From Pseudomonadota bacterium (lineage in GTDB: Bacteria > Pseudomonadota > Gammaproteobacteria > Steroidobacterales > SZUA-146): a stretch of 64,000 nucleotides of DNA. Every line of letters starts with the position of its first letter. Positions within the stretch are counted from its first letter, which is position 1. A program made the translations under genes and the position numbers. Below the pieces are notes generated by a model, which saw only the letters and a program-made list of their open reading frames with translations, was not told the origin of the DNA and did not search any database. This document shows positions 1 through 9,350 of this stretch, one piece after another. The DNA lies in contig JBCCHD010000002.1 in assembly GCA_039028935.1 (NCBI GenBank), forward strand, positions 1 to 64,000, in the 5' to 3' direction.

Positions 1-205
1 AAAAATACCACTTTACCTTTATAAGAGGCCTATCACGTTTTTTTATTTATTTTTCATTGTTTAAACCAATTTCATCGATAAATAGGCTATATGTGGAATA
101 TAGATACCAAAACGGATTAGATAATCCAATTAGATGGAATTATAAGGATATTTTCTACGAATTGTCTGTTCGGCTGCAGCACGCGTTTCCGGGGCCACCT
201 CCCAT
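1..205. other. AT-rich left edge, no assigned gene
   Basis: The first ~180 bases are strikingly AT-rich compared with the roughly balanced composition of the rest of the window. A short frame open from the left edge stops at about 64 and could be the tail of an upstream gene, but it is too short to assign. A frame starting at 57 runs on into the antisense of the downstream protease repeats and is not credible as a gene. I see no other structure here. Confidence 0.4.
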
Positions 206-242
206 AAAAAAACCCCCGGCCGTATGTCAGCGAACGGGGGTT
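206..242 (-). terminator. Rho-independent terminator of the subtilase gene
   Basis: On the minus strand an 8-bp stem (AACCCCCG pairing with CGGGGGTT) is followed by a run of seven T. It lies about 20 bases after the stop codon of the secreted protease, so it ends that transcript. Confidence 0.85.
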
Positions 243-261
243 TGTGTCGATAGGTGGTCGA

Positions 262-3192
262 TTAGTCGTCGATCACCGTGCTATCCGACCACAGGTAGCT
301 ATCACTCCAAAGATAGCTGTCTGACCACAAGTAGCTGTCGGTCCACAGATAGCTGTCTGACCACAAGAAGCCATCTGACCAGAGGAAGCCATCCGACCAC
401 AGGTAGCCGTCCGTCCAAAGGTAACTGTCTGACCAGAGATAGCCGTCCGACCACAAATAGCCGTCCGACCACAGGTAGCCGTCCGTCCAAAGATAAGAAG
501 CGCTCCACTCCGGGCCCCACGTAACCGCTGGGTTCTCGACGTAGAACAAGTTCTTATCTTTCTCGTCTCGTATCAGTTTTGGTGACGGTGCCTGAGCGGC
601 GTAGCCTTTTTCTTTCAGTGCTGCACTGAGATCGAGCACGCCGGCGCCAACCGCTACGATGTCGCCCTTGATCTTACGTGCAGACTTCATCATGCGAGCC
701 TTGATAGTGGCGGGGTTAATGCCCGGCTCTTCAGAAATCATCAGCACCGCGGCGCCCGAGACAATCGCGGCGGCCATACTGGTACCGGACAGCTCCATGT
801 AGCTGGCTTTGCAGTTGGCTGTCGTGCAGTCAACCACTCGCTCAGGCTGTTCCGTCTCAATCATGTTTTCTTTAGAGCTCGCCGAAATCACGCGGTTACC
901 TGGCGCCAACAAGTCGGGCTTGATGAAGTGATCGTAGAGAGTGGGTCCCTTAGATGAGTATGACGACACAAAGTCATCCAGGAAATTGCTACCGGTGCCA
1001 CGGTCGGTAACCGATCCAACCGTAATCACATTCGGTGAAATACCGGGGCTGGTGATATAGAAGTTGCCAAGCCGGCCGTAGTTACCCGCTGACGCGATGA
1101 CCGTGATGCCTTGGTCCACCAGCTTCTCGACGGCGATGACCAGCGGATCGTTCGCAGCCGGACCGTCAACCGATTTACCCATCGAGATGTTCACCACCTT
1201 AATACCCGCATCGCTCGCGTAGCTAATCAGCCAATCGAGTGCGGCGAGCAGACGAGAGGTTGAGCCTTTACCTTCATGATCGAGCACACGGAGGTCGAAG
1301 ATATTCGCAGTCGGGGCAATACCGGCATAGGTTCCGCTGGAATTAATGCCGTTGCCGCCGATGATTCCAGCTACGTGCGTGCCGTGACCCTTAGGATCGC
1401 GGTTCGATTTCACCGCATTCGGTCCTTCGCTGTACTTGGTGTTCACCTCATGGCTATACAGCTCATCGCAGTAGACATTGAGAGTGTGAATGTTGCCGCC
1501 CCACGAAGCAGTCGACTCGCGTCCAAAGCCGAGGGTGAACGGCGCATTGCGATCCCACTTGTTGATCGTATCGTTCATCGTCACAGTGGACGCCAGATTG
1601 CCGTTCAAGTAGAGCTTCACCGTACGATGATTCACCGTTGCGACGAGGTGCATCGTCGCGCCTTCAGGCAGCGTGGTATGTACGGCAGCTTCGTGCTGAT
1701 AACCACTGCCATCAGTGACAACAAACACGTAGCCAAGTGACGTTTCACGCAGCTCGAAGTTCATCTTGCTCGAGCTCGATGACGCGAAGATCACTTGATC
1801 GTCTGCTGGGTTGCGCAACGCCTGATAAAAACCGTTGGGGCTGTGCTTACCGTACGTGTGCATGTACGGCTGTGTGTTGCTAAAGCCCGGGCTATCGACC
1901 CATGCTTCCAGCGTAAAGCGGCGGATCAACGCGCACTGGTTGATGACCTCACCGTAGCCGGCTACCGACATAAAGCCACCGCCACGAATCGACATGCTTT
2001 GATCATGCCAGTCAATTAGCGGTCCGTTTACCTGCACCGGCACGCTCTGATCGGAGATCACTGCCAGTTCATTCAGACCGGAATTGTCAGTGATTGAGTA
2101 CTTGTAGCTGCTCTTCGACGGAAAGCGCCAGCGCGTCTTGCGATAAATTTTCTTAAGGCGGACACGCTTACCTTTGTCGTTGATCAGGTGTACGACGACA
2201 TCCTGTGACCAGTTGTTTTGTAGGTCGAGCTCGGTGACGATGCCATCTTCGGTCGAACGCATCACCGACGAGGGAATCGACTCAGGGTGCTTACCAGCAG
2301 TGCTGTGCAGGTAAGTCATGTGCGCCGACGCCGTTGGTTTGATCGCACGATCAAACACCGTGGTGCCGCCGTCTTCGTCAAAAATATAGCTCAGCGTAAT
2401 CTTGCGGTCGATCTTAATCGCGCTCCAGTCGGTAAACGGCACAGCGAAGTTGATGTGTCGATCCACGTTGAGGTCATCATGTTCTGCCACACCTGAATCG
2501 AGCACGGCCACGCCCACCGAGCTACTGACCGGCATATCAATGCCCGTTGCTTCTTTCGGGTGGTTCATCGTGCCTTTGGATGCCGTGGAGGAAAACAGAA
2601 TCTCCTCATCCGCGCTCGCTTGCTTAGCGCCAACGAGGCTTGCAATTTGAGGGGCCACATGGGAAGGCACGCGCACTGTGCTCAACGGCATGTGGTGGTA
2701 CTGCTGCACAATCTGGCCGTCAACCGCCTCAAGCTTGGCGCTTAGGTTTGCGCGATCTTCAAGACGCTCAAACTCTAGAATCACGCTTTCGTATCCTTCG
2801 GGCATCGGGGCCGTCCAGGCGAGCGACTGAGTAACGCCTTCTGCACCACTATCACGCGCGGAGTCTTCCAACGCGTCGCTAATATCATCTTCACGCCACA
2901 AACGATCGGCAACCGCTGGCAGCGGGATGTATTCCGGCTGATAACTGGTCGGATCGACGGGCTTTGCCGCAGCGGCGGGTTCAATATAGTCCAGCTCCAC
3001 AGCGTCATTGGCCATCTTCTGAACATGCGCCTCGCTAAAAGGCTCAACAGTTAAGACCGAATCAACCAAAGCAGCGTGTTCAGCGCTTGGCGAGACAGTC
3101 GCCTGCTGAATATCACTGGATTTAAAATGCATGAGCGCCAAAGCGCAGAGCGCGAGCAGAGCGAGTGACGTTACTTTTTTCGATACAACCAT
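262..3192 (-). CDS. Secreted S8 (subtilisin-like) serine peptidase with LamG-like insert and YLWSDG repeats
   Basis: This is a 976-residue exported protease. An N-terminal hydrophobic segment (residues 7-22) acts as signal peptide or anchor. The catalytic triad is visible: Asp232 in LDSG, His603 in GHGTHVAG and Ser805 in SGTSMA, with the oxyanion Asn704 in SAGN. Residues ~390-575, between Asp and His, look like a LamG/concanavalin-type beta-sandwich (EAWV, HLVATV, VKLYLNG), so the S8 domain is split by an insert. The C-terminus (900-971) is twelve tandem copies of [YF]LW[ST]D[GS], followed by TVIDD. The gene is monocistronic and has its own terminator. The family hydrolyses proteins outside the cytoplasm; the substrate and the role of the repeats are unknown. 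The ATG start gives a good signal sequence. Confidence 0.93.
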   Translation of the reverse strand: MVVSKKVTSLALLALCALALMHFKSSDIQQATVSPSAEHAALVDSVLTVEPFSEAHVQKMANDAVELDYIEPAAAAKPVDPTSYQPEYIPLPAVADRLWREDDISDALEDSARDSGAEGVTQSLAWTAPMPEGYESVILEFERLEDRANLSAKLEAVDGQIVQQYHHMPLSTVRVPSHVAPQIASLVGAKQASADEEILFSSTASKGTMNHPKEATGIDMPVSSSVGVAVLDSGVAEHDDLNVDRHINFAVPFTDWSAIKIDRKITLSYIFDEDGGTTVFDRAIKPTASAHMTYLHSTAGKHPESIPSSVMRSTEDGIVTELDLQNNWSQDVVVHLINDKGKRVRLKKIYRKTRWRFPSKSSYKYSITDNSGLNELAVISDQSVPVQVNGPLIDWHDQSMSIRGGGFMSVAGYGEVINQCALIRRFTLEAWVDSPGFSNTQPYMHTYGKHSPNGFYQALRNPADDQVIFASSSSSKMNFELRETSLGYVFVVTDGSGYQHEAAVHTTLPEGATMHLVATVNHRTVKLYLNGNLASTVTMNDTINKWDRNAPFTLGFGRESTASWGGNIHTLNVYCDELYSHEVNTKYSEGPNAVKSNRDPKGHGTHVAGIIGGNGINSSGTYAGIAPTANIFDLRVLDHEGKGSTSRLLAALDWLISYASDAGIKVVNISMGKSVDGPAANDPLVIAVEKLVDQGITVIASAGNYGRLGNFYITSPGISPNVITVGSVTDRGTGSNFLDDFVSSYSSKGPTLYDHFIKPDLLAPGNRVISASSKENMIETEQPERVVDCTTANCKASYMELSGTSMAAAIVSGAAVLMISEEPGINPATIKARMMKSARKIKGDIVAVGAGVLDLSAALKEKGYAAQAPSPKLIRDEKDKNLFYVENPAVTWGPEWSASYLWTDGYLWSDGYLWSDGYLWSDSYLWTDGYLWSDGFLWSDGFLWSDSYLWTDSYLWSDSYLWSDSYLWSDSTVIDD
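280..495 (-). repeat. Twelve 18-bp coding tandem repeats (YLWSDG) in the protease gene
   Basis: This 216-bp tract encodes residues 900-971 of the S8 peptidase as twelve in-frame hexapeptides. Variation is limited to Tyr/Phe at position 1, Ser/Thr at position 4 and Gly/Ser at position 6. The repeats abut without spacers and keep frame, so this is a protein repeat and could vary in copy number by slippage. Confidence 0.95.
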
Positions 3193-3443
3193 GTGCGCGA
3201 TTCCATGTGGGTTTAACTAAACGAAAGCGCCCTCCTTTGGGCACATAGCAATACTGCGAGAAACCACTAATTTTTGTCGTGTCCATTTTCACAAATACAT
3301 GACGTGATCAATGTCGATCAGAGTACTTATGTTGGCTCGACGCACTTATGTGAAGAGTCTTTCGTATTAAGTAACGAACGGAAGCGGCATGAAGTCACTT
3401 GGAATCGCGTATACTCCCGTTATCGAATAAAAGGCACGTTATT

Positions 3444-3977
3444 ATGAATATCGACAAAGTCAGCATTGGCCATCATCCGCCCGATGACATCAACGTCATT
3501 ATTGAGGTGCCACTGGGTGGCGAACCCATTAAATATGAGCTCGACAAAGAAAGCGGGGCACTGGTCGTCGATCGATTTCTTTACACCGCCACACAATATC
3601 CCTGCAATTATGGTTTTGTGCCGCACACCTTGTCGGACGATGGCGATCCGATTGACGTAATGTGTATTGGCAATCGACCCTTAGTGCCCGGTTGCATTCT
3701 TAACGCGCGGCCGGTCGGCGTGTTGATTATGGAAGATGAGGCAGGAATGGACGAAAAGATTATCGCCGTGCCTAGCCAGTCACTCACGAAATACTACGAT
3801 ACTGTGCATTCCTATACGGATTTGCCTGAAATTATGTTGCACCGGATCGCCCATTTTTTTGAACAGTACAAAGCGCTTGAACCGAACAAATGGGTAAAAG
3901 TCGTCAAATGGGGAGATGCGGATACCGCACGGCAATATATTCAGCAGTCGATGGATCACTACGCCAACGAGTCATAG
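3444..3977 (+). CDS. ppa: Inorganic pyrophosphatase (type I, soluble)
   Basis: This 177-residue enzyme hydrolyses pyrophosphate to two phosphates in the cytoplasm and so pulls biosynthetic reactions forward. The length matches the E. coli family I enzyme (176). Visible landmarks include the N-terminal [19 protein letters not shown] stretch, [12 protein letters not shown], and the metal-binding DGDPIDVMC. The ATG at 3444 is preceded by AAGG at 3431; an upstream in-frame start at 3399 has no support and would add a tail not typical of the family. A TATACT element lies just upstream. The gene stands alone, divergent from the protease, and ends at a bidirectional terminator. Confidence 0.97.
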   Translation: MNIDKVSIGHHPPDDINVIIEVPLGGEPIKYELDKESGALVVDRFLYTATQYPCNYGFVPHTLSDDGDPIDVMCIGNRPLVPGCILNARPVGVLIMEDEAGMDEKIIAVPSQSLTKYYDTVHSYTDLPEIMLHRIAHFFEQYKALEPNKWVKVVKWGDADTARQYIQQSMDHYANES

Positions 3978-4096
3978 CCCAAAGAACACGTTCGAAACGC
4001 GAGTAGGCCGACACAATGGTGCTGTTTAACAGTCGACCGACGGCGGCTGCCTTTTTCGACTGAATGCACCGCGTCTGTGTCGCGCCAACGAGACAT

Positions 4097-4125
4097 AAAA
4101 AACCCGGCTCCATGGCCGGGTTTTT
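4097..4125. terminator. Bidirectional terminator between ppa and the next gene
   Basis: The stem AACCCGGC/GCCGGGTT has a six-base loop, with A residues before it and T residues after it. It can therefore serve ppa on the plus strand and the converging minus-strand gene ending at 4145. Confidence 0.85.
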
Positions 4126-4144
4126 GTGGGTATCGAGATAACTC

Positions 4145-4837
4145 CTATTTATTCCACATTATCATGTAGTGATGTTCAACGATTTCGTCGTTTACCACCC
4201 CTTTGATTTCATGGATGAGCACCCCTCGGTTACTGTCGGTCAGATCGCCGATCACGTACAAGATCGACACCTTACCTTTGTCGTCTTTGCGCTCCGTGGA
4301 CCACAGCCGGCCCCGCCACGCCAACGACGTGTCGTCGCCCAATTGACCTTTGGCTTCGATACTTCGGCTCAGGTTGCCGAAACTGGTGATCAGCGTATCC
4401 GATACACTTTCGTATAGCAGGCTATCAAAAGGCGGTTCATCCGGTAGGCCGGTGATCTTCAACACGTCATCTTCACGCCAACTGAAAGCCAAACGGGTGC
4501 CGCCTGATGGGGTAAGCCGCTTCTGATCTTCGCCGCCTAAAAGTTGTTGGTATTGGGACTCGGTAAGACCCATATTAGGGTGGTACGGGATGCGCTGCCC
4601 AGGCGCGAGGGACTTTGAGTATTCATTGAACCACTCAGCATTCTTCGCCAGGTTTTCAGATAGCGTATCGGTCAACGTCCGGATTTCTGGTGTGTACAGA
4701 ATTTTTTGAATCTGCGCATCCACAGCGCCAGGCGCCGTGACGTAGCCCTTCAGCTTGCCTAGATACGGATCCGCCAAGACGCCCGCGGTCAGCGATAGGG
4801 CAGCCATCGCGCCAAACAATCTTGAAAATGTGCTCAC
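4145..4837 (-). CDS. Exported protein of unknown function
   Basis: This is a 230-residue protein with a clear Sec signal peptide (residues 1-22, hydrophobic core MAALSLTAGVLA, cut before DPYLG). The mature part has no motif I recognise. It contains GGTRLAFSWREDDVLKITGLP and ends in a strand-rich segment with conserved-looking Trp residues. The start is a GTG preceded by GGGGTGA at good spacing. It is monocistronic between ppa and the MAPEG gene and probably periplasmic. No function is assigned. Confidence 0.8.
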   Translation of the reverse strand: MSTFSRLFGAMAALSLTAGVLADPYLGKLKGYVTAPGAVDAQIQKILYTPEIRTLTDTLSENLAKNAEWFNEYSKSLAPGQRIPYHPNMGLTESQYQQLLGGEDQKRLTPSGGTRLAFSWREDDVLKITGLPDEPPFDSLLYESVSDTLITSFGNLSRSIEAKGQLGDDTSLAWRGRLWSTERKDDKGKVSILYVIGDLTDSNRGVLIHEIKGVVNDEIVEHHYMIMWNK

Positions 4838-5108
4838 TCTTTCACCCCGCTACAGCCTCACGCAGTTTGAACATCAACCGGTCGATTGGTTCCGATTGGC
4901 GCTGTGGCTCTTTTTCTTCACATTTTGCGCTTAAAGTACCACTCGCAGCGTGGAATCGTCACTATCGTCGAGGCCTAATCGTCCGAAACCGTCGATTTTA
5001 CGGCCAAAAATGACGGGCGTGCCGATTGGGTCGATGCACGCCATCCAATGTTGGCCCTCAACAGTGCGCCGGAATCGAACGCCGACGACGAGCAACCTTC
5101 GGTGTTGA

Positions 5109-5540
5109 TCAGCCGGTCGAACCGAGCGCCAAGACAGCGCGAACGATCATAATGCCGAGCGCGATGCTCGATACGATGTAAACAACAAAACGCGCCATCA
5201 CCACATTCACCGTACACTGAATGGCACTGTGAATCGCCCGAAGTACGAAAAACACCCAAGCGCAGATCACATGGATCGCGTCGGCCTGTCCGGCCCAAAC
5301 GAGATACAGAACAATCACGTAAAACAGGATGGGCACCTGAAAAAGATTGTTAAAATTATTCGCCGAATTCTGAACCGATTCGGGCACAACACTCACCATC
5401 TTTTGAGGTGTTGCGCCTGCCCGCGCTGGAATATTGTGCTTGAGCATGTAGCCAATGCGGCGGATATACATATAAATCCATACCAACATGGTCAGCATGA
5501 GCATGCCAAAGAATGGAATGAGCAATCGTGTTTCGTCCAT
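5109..5540 (-). CDS. MAPEG family membrane protein
   Basis: This 143-residue integral membrane protein has about four hydrophobic helices (residues 5-25, 68-84, 88-100 and 115-137). The composition and the NSANNFNNLFQVPILFYV segment are typical of the bacterial MAPEG family (membrane-associated proteins in eicosanoid and glutathione metabolism). Family members include microsomal glutathione transferases, but many bacterial ones are uncharacterised. The start ATG is preceded by GGGGA on the minus strand. It may be co-transcribed with the upstream flavin-binding gene, about 150 bases away. The function here is inferred only from the family. Confidence 0.82.
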   Translation of the reverse strand: MDETRLLIPFFGMLMLTMLVWIYMYIRRIGYMLKHNIPARAGATPQKMVSVVPESVQNSANNFNNLFQVPILFYVIVLYLVWAGQADAIHVICAWVFFVLRAIHSAIQCTVNVVMARFVVYIVSSIALGIMIVRAVLALGSTG

Positions 5541-5696
5541 CAGTATCCCCGTTTACGCCGTGGTGTTAGGCACACGTCGTTGCCACAGTAGCAACCACGC
5601 ATCCGCGACACGTATCGTAACGTCCAGCCTGCCATTGACCAAGCCCCGTGAACAATAAGCCTGGCCGTGGCTTGTCTCGCTTTCGCGGCTAACGGA

Positions 5697-6359
5697 TCAG
5701 GAGTCGTACCGGGTGGCGGGGTCAAACTGCATAACATGGCTGGGTCGTTCAACGCCCGCCATGAGCCTGGGATCGTCTTCGATGGGGCCACTTTTGAGTG
5801 AGAGCGGCAGTACACCGGCCCAGATCGGCAGTGCATAATCGTCTTCGTCGTCTGACGGAGCGCCAACGCGAATCTTGGCCGATGCATCATCGATGGCAAT
5901 CGAGACAATGCTGGTCGCTTTAACTTCTTTGTCGGTGACCGGTCGCAACGCGTCCCAACGGCCTGGGGTAAGATGATCAACAAACCGTTGCATCGCGGCC
6001 ATCTTGGCGTCAGGTTCGGTGATTTCGATCCCTTTGCCAAAAAGAACCACGGAACGATAGTTCATCGAATGATGGAACGCAGAACGTGCCAGCACCAGTC
6101 CATCCAGCAGCGTGACGGCGATACAGACGCTGTGCCCCGCTTCGATATGCTTGAGCATGCGTCCACCTTTCAACCCGTGAAGCAACACGGTATCACCATC
6201 GCGGGCGTGGATCGTCGGAATAATATAGGGTTGTCCATCAACCACGAAACTGACGTGACAAATCATCGCTTCGTCGAGAATCGCGTTGACCGTATCGCGC
6301 GAATAGTCCGCGCGCTTTGGTAATCGCCGAACAACGTGTCGGTCCTGAGGTTTAGCCAT
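5697..6359 (-). CDS. Pyridoxamine 5'-phosphate oxidase-fold, flavin-binding protein
   Basis: This protein of about 220 residues resembles the PNPOx-like/NimA-type split-barrel flavoproteins. Typical features are DEAMICHVSFVVDGQPYIIPT near the N-terminus, LHGLKGGRMLKHI, and the segment AFHHSMNYRSVVLFGKG, which in the family contacts FMN. Family members bind FMN or F420-like cofactors; the substrate is unknown. I chose the ATG at 6359 because GGGGAG lies 7 bases upstream. An in-frame ATG at 6386 would add nine residues but lacks a ribosome binding site. It lies directly upstream of the MAPEG gene on the same strand. Confidence 0.85.
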   Translation of the reverse strand: MAKPQDRHVVRRLPKRADYSRDTVNAILDEAMICHVSFVVDGQPYIIPTIHARDGDTVLLHGLKGGRMLKHIEAGHSVCIAVTLLDGLVLARSAFHHSMNYRSVVLFGKGIEITEPDAKMAAMQRFVDHLTPGRWDALRPVTDKEVKATSIVSIAIDDASAKIRVGAPSDDEDDYALPIWAGVLPLSLKSGPIEDDPRLMAGVERPSHVMQFDPATRYDS

Positions 6360-6570
6360 GCCCTGACTCCCCATGTCGCTGTGCATCAGCCAAATACGAT
6401 CATTTGGCGCCCGAGAACGCTAAGCCTAACGCACTCTGGCCTGGGGGAGATATCACGTTTACTGATCAATCACATCATTTCGCGACTGACCGCCAAACTC
6501 GGTCCACTTGTGCGTAGTGATTCTGTTGTGTGCAGTCTGCGGTTTGCGGATCCGTGAATGTCGTCCGCGG

Positions 6571-8226
6571 TTAGCTGTTCGCCTCAACCACTTTGTTGAT
6601 TCGCCACTGTTGAATCACCGACAGCACCGTGTTCACCACCCAATACAGCACGAGACCGGCCGGGAAGAACATGAAAAACACAGACATGATGATCGGCATA
6701 AACGTCATCACACGAGCCATCGTCGGATCAGGTGGGGCTGGATTGAGCTTGGTTTGCACATACATCGCCACCGCCATGATGAGCGGGAGTATGTAGAGCG
6801 GATCACGTGAGGATAAATCCTGAATCCATCCGAAAAATGGGGCCTGTCGCAATTCCACACTCTCGATAAGCACCCAATACAACGCGAGGAATACAGGCAT
6901 CTGAATCAGAAGCGGCAAACAGCCCGCAGCCGGATTGATCTGCTCTTTCTTATACAACTCCATCATGGCCTTGCTTTGCGCTTGTTTATCATCCTTGTAG
7001 CGTTCTTGGATTTGTTTAAGGCGCGGCGCAACCGTACGCATCTTAGCGGTGGAGCGTCCGGCTTTTTCAGCCAGGGGGTAAAACACGATCTTGATCAGGA
7101 CAGTCAACAGAATGATGGCCAGACCCCAATTACCCACAAACTTAAAGATGGTATTGAGCAGCCAAAACATCGGCGCGGCGATGATCGTTAACGCGTAGTC
7201 CACAGACAACGTTAGATTCTCGGCCGTTTCCTCGAGCTGTTCTTGAATCTTTGGCCCAACGAAAAGCTGCTGTGCAAAGTCCAAGCTCGAGCCGGGCGCA
7301 ACCGTGCGCAGCGGCGCGACGCCACTGATGAGCATGGTGTTGTCGTTCGGTGTACGGGAAGAGTATTTGATCGTTTCGCCAGGTGGTGGAATCGCAGCCG
7401 ACAGAAAGTGATGCTGCAGGTTCGCAATCCAACCGTTCTCGGCGTCATAACCGAGCGGCTTCTTGAGCAAATCGCCTAAGTCGTATCGCTCGAATGATTC
7501 GCCATCGTAAAGTGCTGTCCCCACAAACGAATAGCTGTCTACATCGACAATTGAGCGTTTTGCCCCGCCCGCATTACCTTTTAGCTGTGTGTACTGGGCG
7601 CCGGACCAATTGGCGTCGCTGGTATTGGTAACACGGTGCTGTAGACCGATGTTGTAGCGTCCTCGTTTAAATACATAGGTTTTGTCGACATTTACCCCGG
7701 TACCTTGCCAGTTAAGGGTCACCTCGAGCGTGTCGTCATTGGCGCCTAATTCATAGCGATTCGAAGCGGTCGTGAACACGCTGTCGTGTGACGGCGCTTC
7801 TAAACCTTGGCTTGCGAGCAATCCGGTTTGTAGTGCAGTGACCTGGGGCTGTAGCAGAACCACCAAATCATCCGGTCGATCTTTTTGTTTCGGGTAACCC
7901 AGCAACCTTACGTTTCTGAGCGTTCCCCCGGTGGTGTCGATCTCCAGCTCATACACGTCGGTCACGACGGTAATTTTCTGTGTTGCCGTATCGGGCTGTT
8001 CGGTGAGCGAGGGACCGACGCTTGTGCTGCTTTCGATTTGGGGTGCGGGCAACGCGCTATCGAGCGTAGGCGGCGCCGTTGCTTGTTCAATGGTCGGTAG
8101 TGAGTTGGTGGCGGGCGCCTCGGCGACAACCGGCGCGCGTTGCGGGCCAAAGTCGCGCTGCCAGGCCTGATAAACCAGCAGCCAGATCATGGCCACAGCC
8201 ATCCAGATCAATACGCGATTATCCAT
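6571..8226 (-). CDS. yidC: Membrane protein insertase YidC
   Basis: This 551-residue inner-membrane insertase folds and inserts membrane proteins alone or with SecYEG. It starts [20 protein letters not shown] (TM1), followed by a long periplasmic domain (about 60-330) and the conserved C-terminal helices from about 350. The signature stretch includes [14 protein letters not shown] and SVELRQAPF. The hydrophilic-groove basic residue is Lys in this protein (IKIVFYPL), where E. coli has Arg. The start overlaps the end of yidD by 8 bases, which implies translational coupling. An upstream in-frame start at 8319 lies inside yidD and gives an unnatural extension. Confidence 0.97.
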   Translation of the reverse strand: MDNRVLIWMAVAMIWLLVYQAWQRDFGPQRAPVVAEAPATNSLPTIEQATAPPTLDSALPAPQIESSTSVGPSLTEQPDTATQKITVVTDVYELEIDTTGGTLRNVRLLGYPKQKDRPDDLVVLLQPQVTALQTGLLASQGLEAPSHDSVFTTASNRYELGANDDTLEVTLNWQGTGVNVDKTYVFKRGRYNIGLQHRVTNTSDANWSGAQYTQLKGNAGGAKRSIVDVDSYSFVGTALYDGESFERYDLGDLLKKPLGYDAENGWIANLQHHFLSAAIPPPGETIKYSSRTPNDNTMLISGVAPLRTVAPGSSLDFAQQLFVGPKIQEQLEETAENLTLSVDYALTIIAAPMFWLLNTIFKFVGNWGLAIILLTVLIKIVFYPLAEKAGRSTAKMRTVAPRLKQIQERYKDDKQAQSKAMMELYKKEQINPAAGCLPLLIQMPVFLALYWVLIESVELRQAPFFGWIQDLSSRDPLYILPLIMAVAMYVQTKLNPAPPDPTMARVMTFMPIIMSVFFMFFPAGLVLYWVVNTVLSVIQQWRINKVVEANS

Positions 8227-8500
8227 GCGCTTTTTTCTCTTCGGTCGATGTTGATGGAGTTGCTTTAACTGTTGAGCCTGGCGGATCGATTTCCGGAACA
8301 AGATCGACGCCGCCTTCATTCAGTGGATGACAGCGGGCGATGCGTTTGATACTCAACCAGGTGCCTTTACCGGCACCGTGTGTCTGAACGGCTTCCGCCG
8401 CATAGTGTGAGCAGGTTGGATAAAAACGGCAGCGCGGTGCCAGCATTGGGCTGATCCACTTTTGATACAACGCTATCAACCCCAGTATTACTTTGCGCAT
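8219..8500 (-). CDS. yidD: Membrane protein insertion efficiency factor YidD
   Basis: This 93-residue protein has the family core [21 protein letters not shown] with its paired Cys residues, and [19 protein letters not shown]. It helps YidC-dependent insertion at the inner face of the membrane. It overlaps rnpA by 13 bases at its start and yidC by 8 bases at its end, giving a tightly coupled rpmH-rnpA-yidD-yidC operon. The C-terminal 20 residues after the family core are low-complexity and variable. Confidence 0.95.
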   Translation of the reverse strand: MRKVILGLIALYQKWISPMLAPRCRFYPTCSHYAAEAVQTHGAGKGTWLSIKRIARCHPLNEGGVDLVPEIDPPGSTVKATPSTSTEEKKAHG

Positions 8501-8856
8501 TGTGCTTGCACCCGATTCCAGTGTTTGGTCAGACTCTTTAATAAAATGTCATTGGGTTGGGCAGCGGCACCGGCTTTGGCCATAACGATGAAATCGAGTC
8601 CAGGATAGTCGTCCGGCAGTGTGCGGAATGACTCCCGCACAAGGCGCTTGAGACGATTGCGCGGCACGGCGTCTCCGGCCGCTTTACGCGATATCGCCAA
8701 CCCAAGGCGCGGATAGGGTAGTTGATTGAGGCTGGCGAGTACAACAAAAAATTGGTCTCGAGAACGCACATTGCGTTTAAAGACGCGATCGAATTGCACG
8801 CCTTTCAGCAATCGCTGCTGACGGGAGAAACGATTCATCGCTAAGGTTGGCCGCAC
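8488..8856 (-). CDS. rnpA: Ribonuclease P protein component
   Basis: This 122-residue protein subunit of RNase P binds the RNA and helps process 5' ends of tRNA precursors. The RNR motif is visible in [16 protein letters not shown]. The start deserves attention: a GTG at 8856 has GGAGGG six bases upstream, while the ATG at 8838 (MNRFSRQQ) would place that site 24 bases away. I favour the GTG, giving six extra residues. It is the second gene of the rpmH operon. Confidence 0.95.
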   Translation of the reverse strand: MRPTLAMNRFSRQQRLLKGVQFDRVFKRNVRSRDQFFVVLASLNQLPYPRLGLAISRKAAGDAVPRNRLKRLVRESFRTLPDDYPGLDFIVMAKAGAAAQPNDILLKSLTKHWNRVQAQCAK

Positions 8857-9001
8857 AGAAAACCCTCCACGACAATCATCGCGGGGCGAACAGGGGTAGA
8901 GAGAAAGCGAAGGTCTCGCCGCCGTTCCAGCGGATACCGGTGGCGTGGCGCGTGGCCAGCGAGCGCCTTGGTCCGGACGCGACCGCGCGTCACCGCAAGG
9001 G

Positions 9002-9139
9002 CTATTGCGGCGTGAGTCGTTTGCGACCGCGAGCGCGGCGACGTTTAATCACGGCGCGGCCTGCTTTGGTCGCCATGCGGGCACGGAAGCCGTGGGTGCG
9101 AGCACGCTTTAGGTTGCTGGGTTGAAATGTGCGTTTCAT
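9002..9139 (-). CDS. rpmH: 50S ribosomal protein L34
   Basis: This short gene encodes 45 residues and reads [20 protein letters not shown] followed by [10 protein letters not shown] and an Arg/Lys-rich end. This is almost the textbook L34 (46 residues in E. coli). It is the first gene of the operon leading to rnpA, yidD and yidC. The 145-base gap to rnpA shows no obvious terminator. Confidence 0.97.
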   Translation of the reverse strand: MKRTFQPSNLKRARTHGFRARMATKAGRAVIKRRRARGRKRLTPQ

Positions 9140-9207
9140 AGGGCTTCTCGGTGATCGTGTTTTAACGGTTGTTGCGATGCGGTGTCGCCACCGCTGCGAG
9201 CCGACGA

Positions 9208-9236
9208 AGGTTACGCATGGCGACGAAGTGTGTCAA
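9208..9236 (-). promoter_or_regulatory. Sigma-70 promoter of rpmH operon
   Basis: On the minus strand a perfect TTGACA (9231-9236) is separated by exactly 17 bases from TAACCT (9208-9213). It sits about 70 bases upstream of the rpmH ATG, so it is the likely promoter for rpmH-rnpA-yidD-yidC. Confidence 0.7.
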
Positions 9237-9258
9237 TAGGCGCAGCGGCCAATTTGCC

Positions 9259-9267
9259 TGTGGATAA
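9259..9267. promoter_or_regulatory. Perfect DnaA box between rpmH and dnaA
   Basis: TGTGGATAA is the reverse complement of the consensus DnaA box TTATCCACA. It lies 83 bases upstream of the dnaA start and may mediate autoregulation of dnaA or contribute to the origin. Confidence 0.7.
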
Positions 9268-9350
9268 ACCCCGAAACAAGAGTTAGACTCTCGAATCTCC
9301 CCCCCTTTCGGTGGAACATAATTACCCGCAACTTTGACCGGGAGACTTAG

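Noticed and set aside
280-495. Regular 18-bp repeats that could look like a CRISPR array
   Set aside because: The units abut without spacers, keep reading frame and encode YLWSDG peptides at the end of a protease gene.
5540-6040. A 166-codon minus-strand open frame
   Set aside because: It overlaps the flavin-binding protein gene in another frame, and its peptide lacks domain features; the PNPOx-type frame is clearly the real one.
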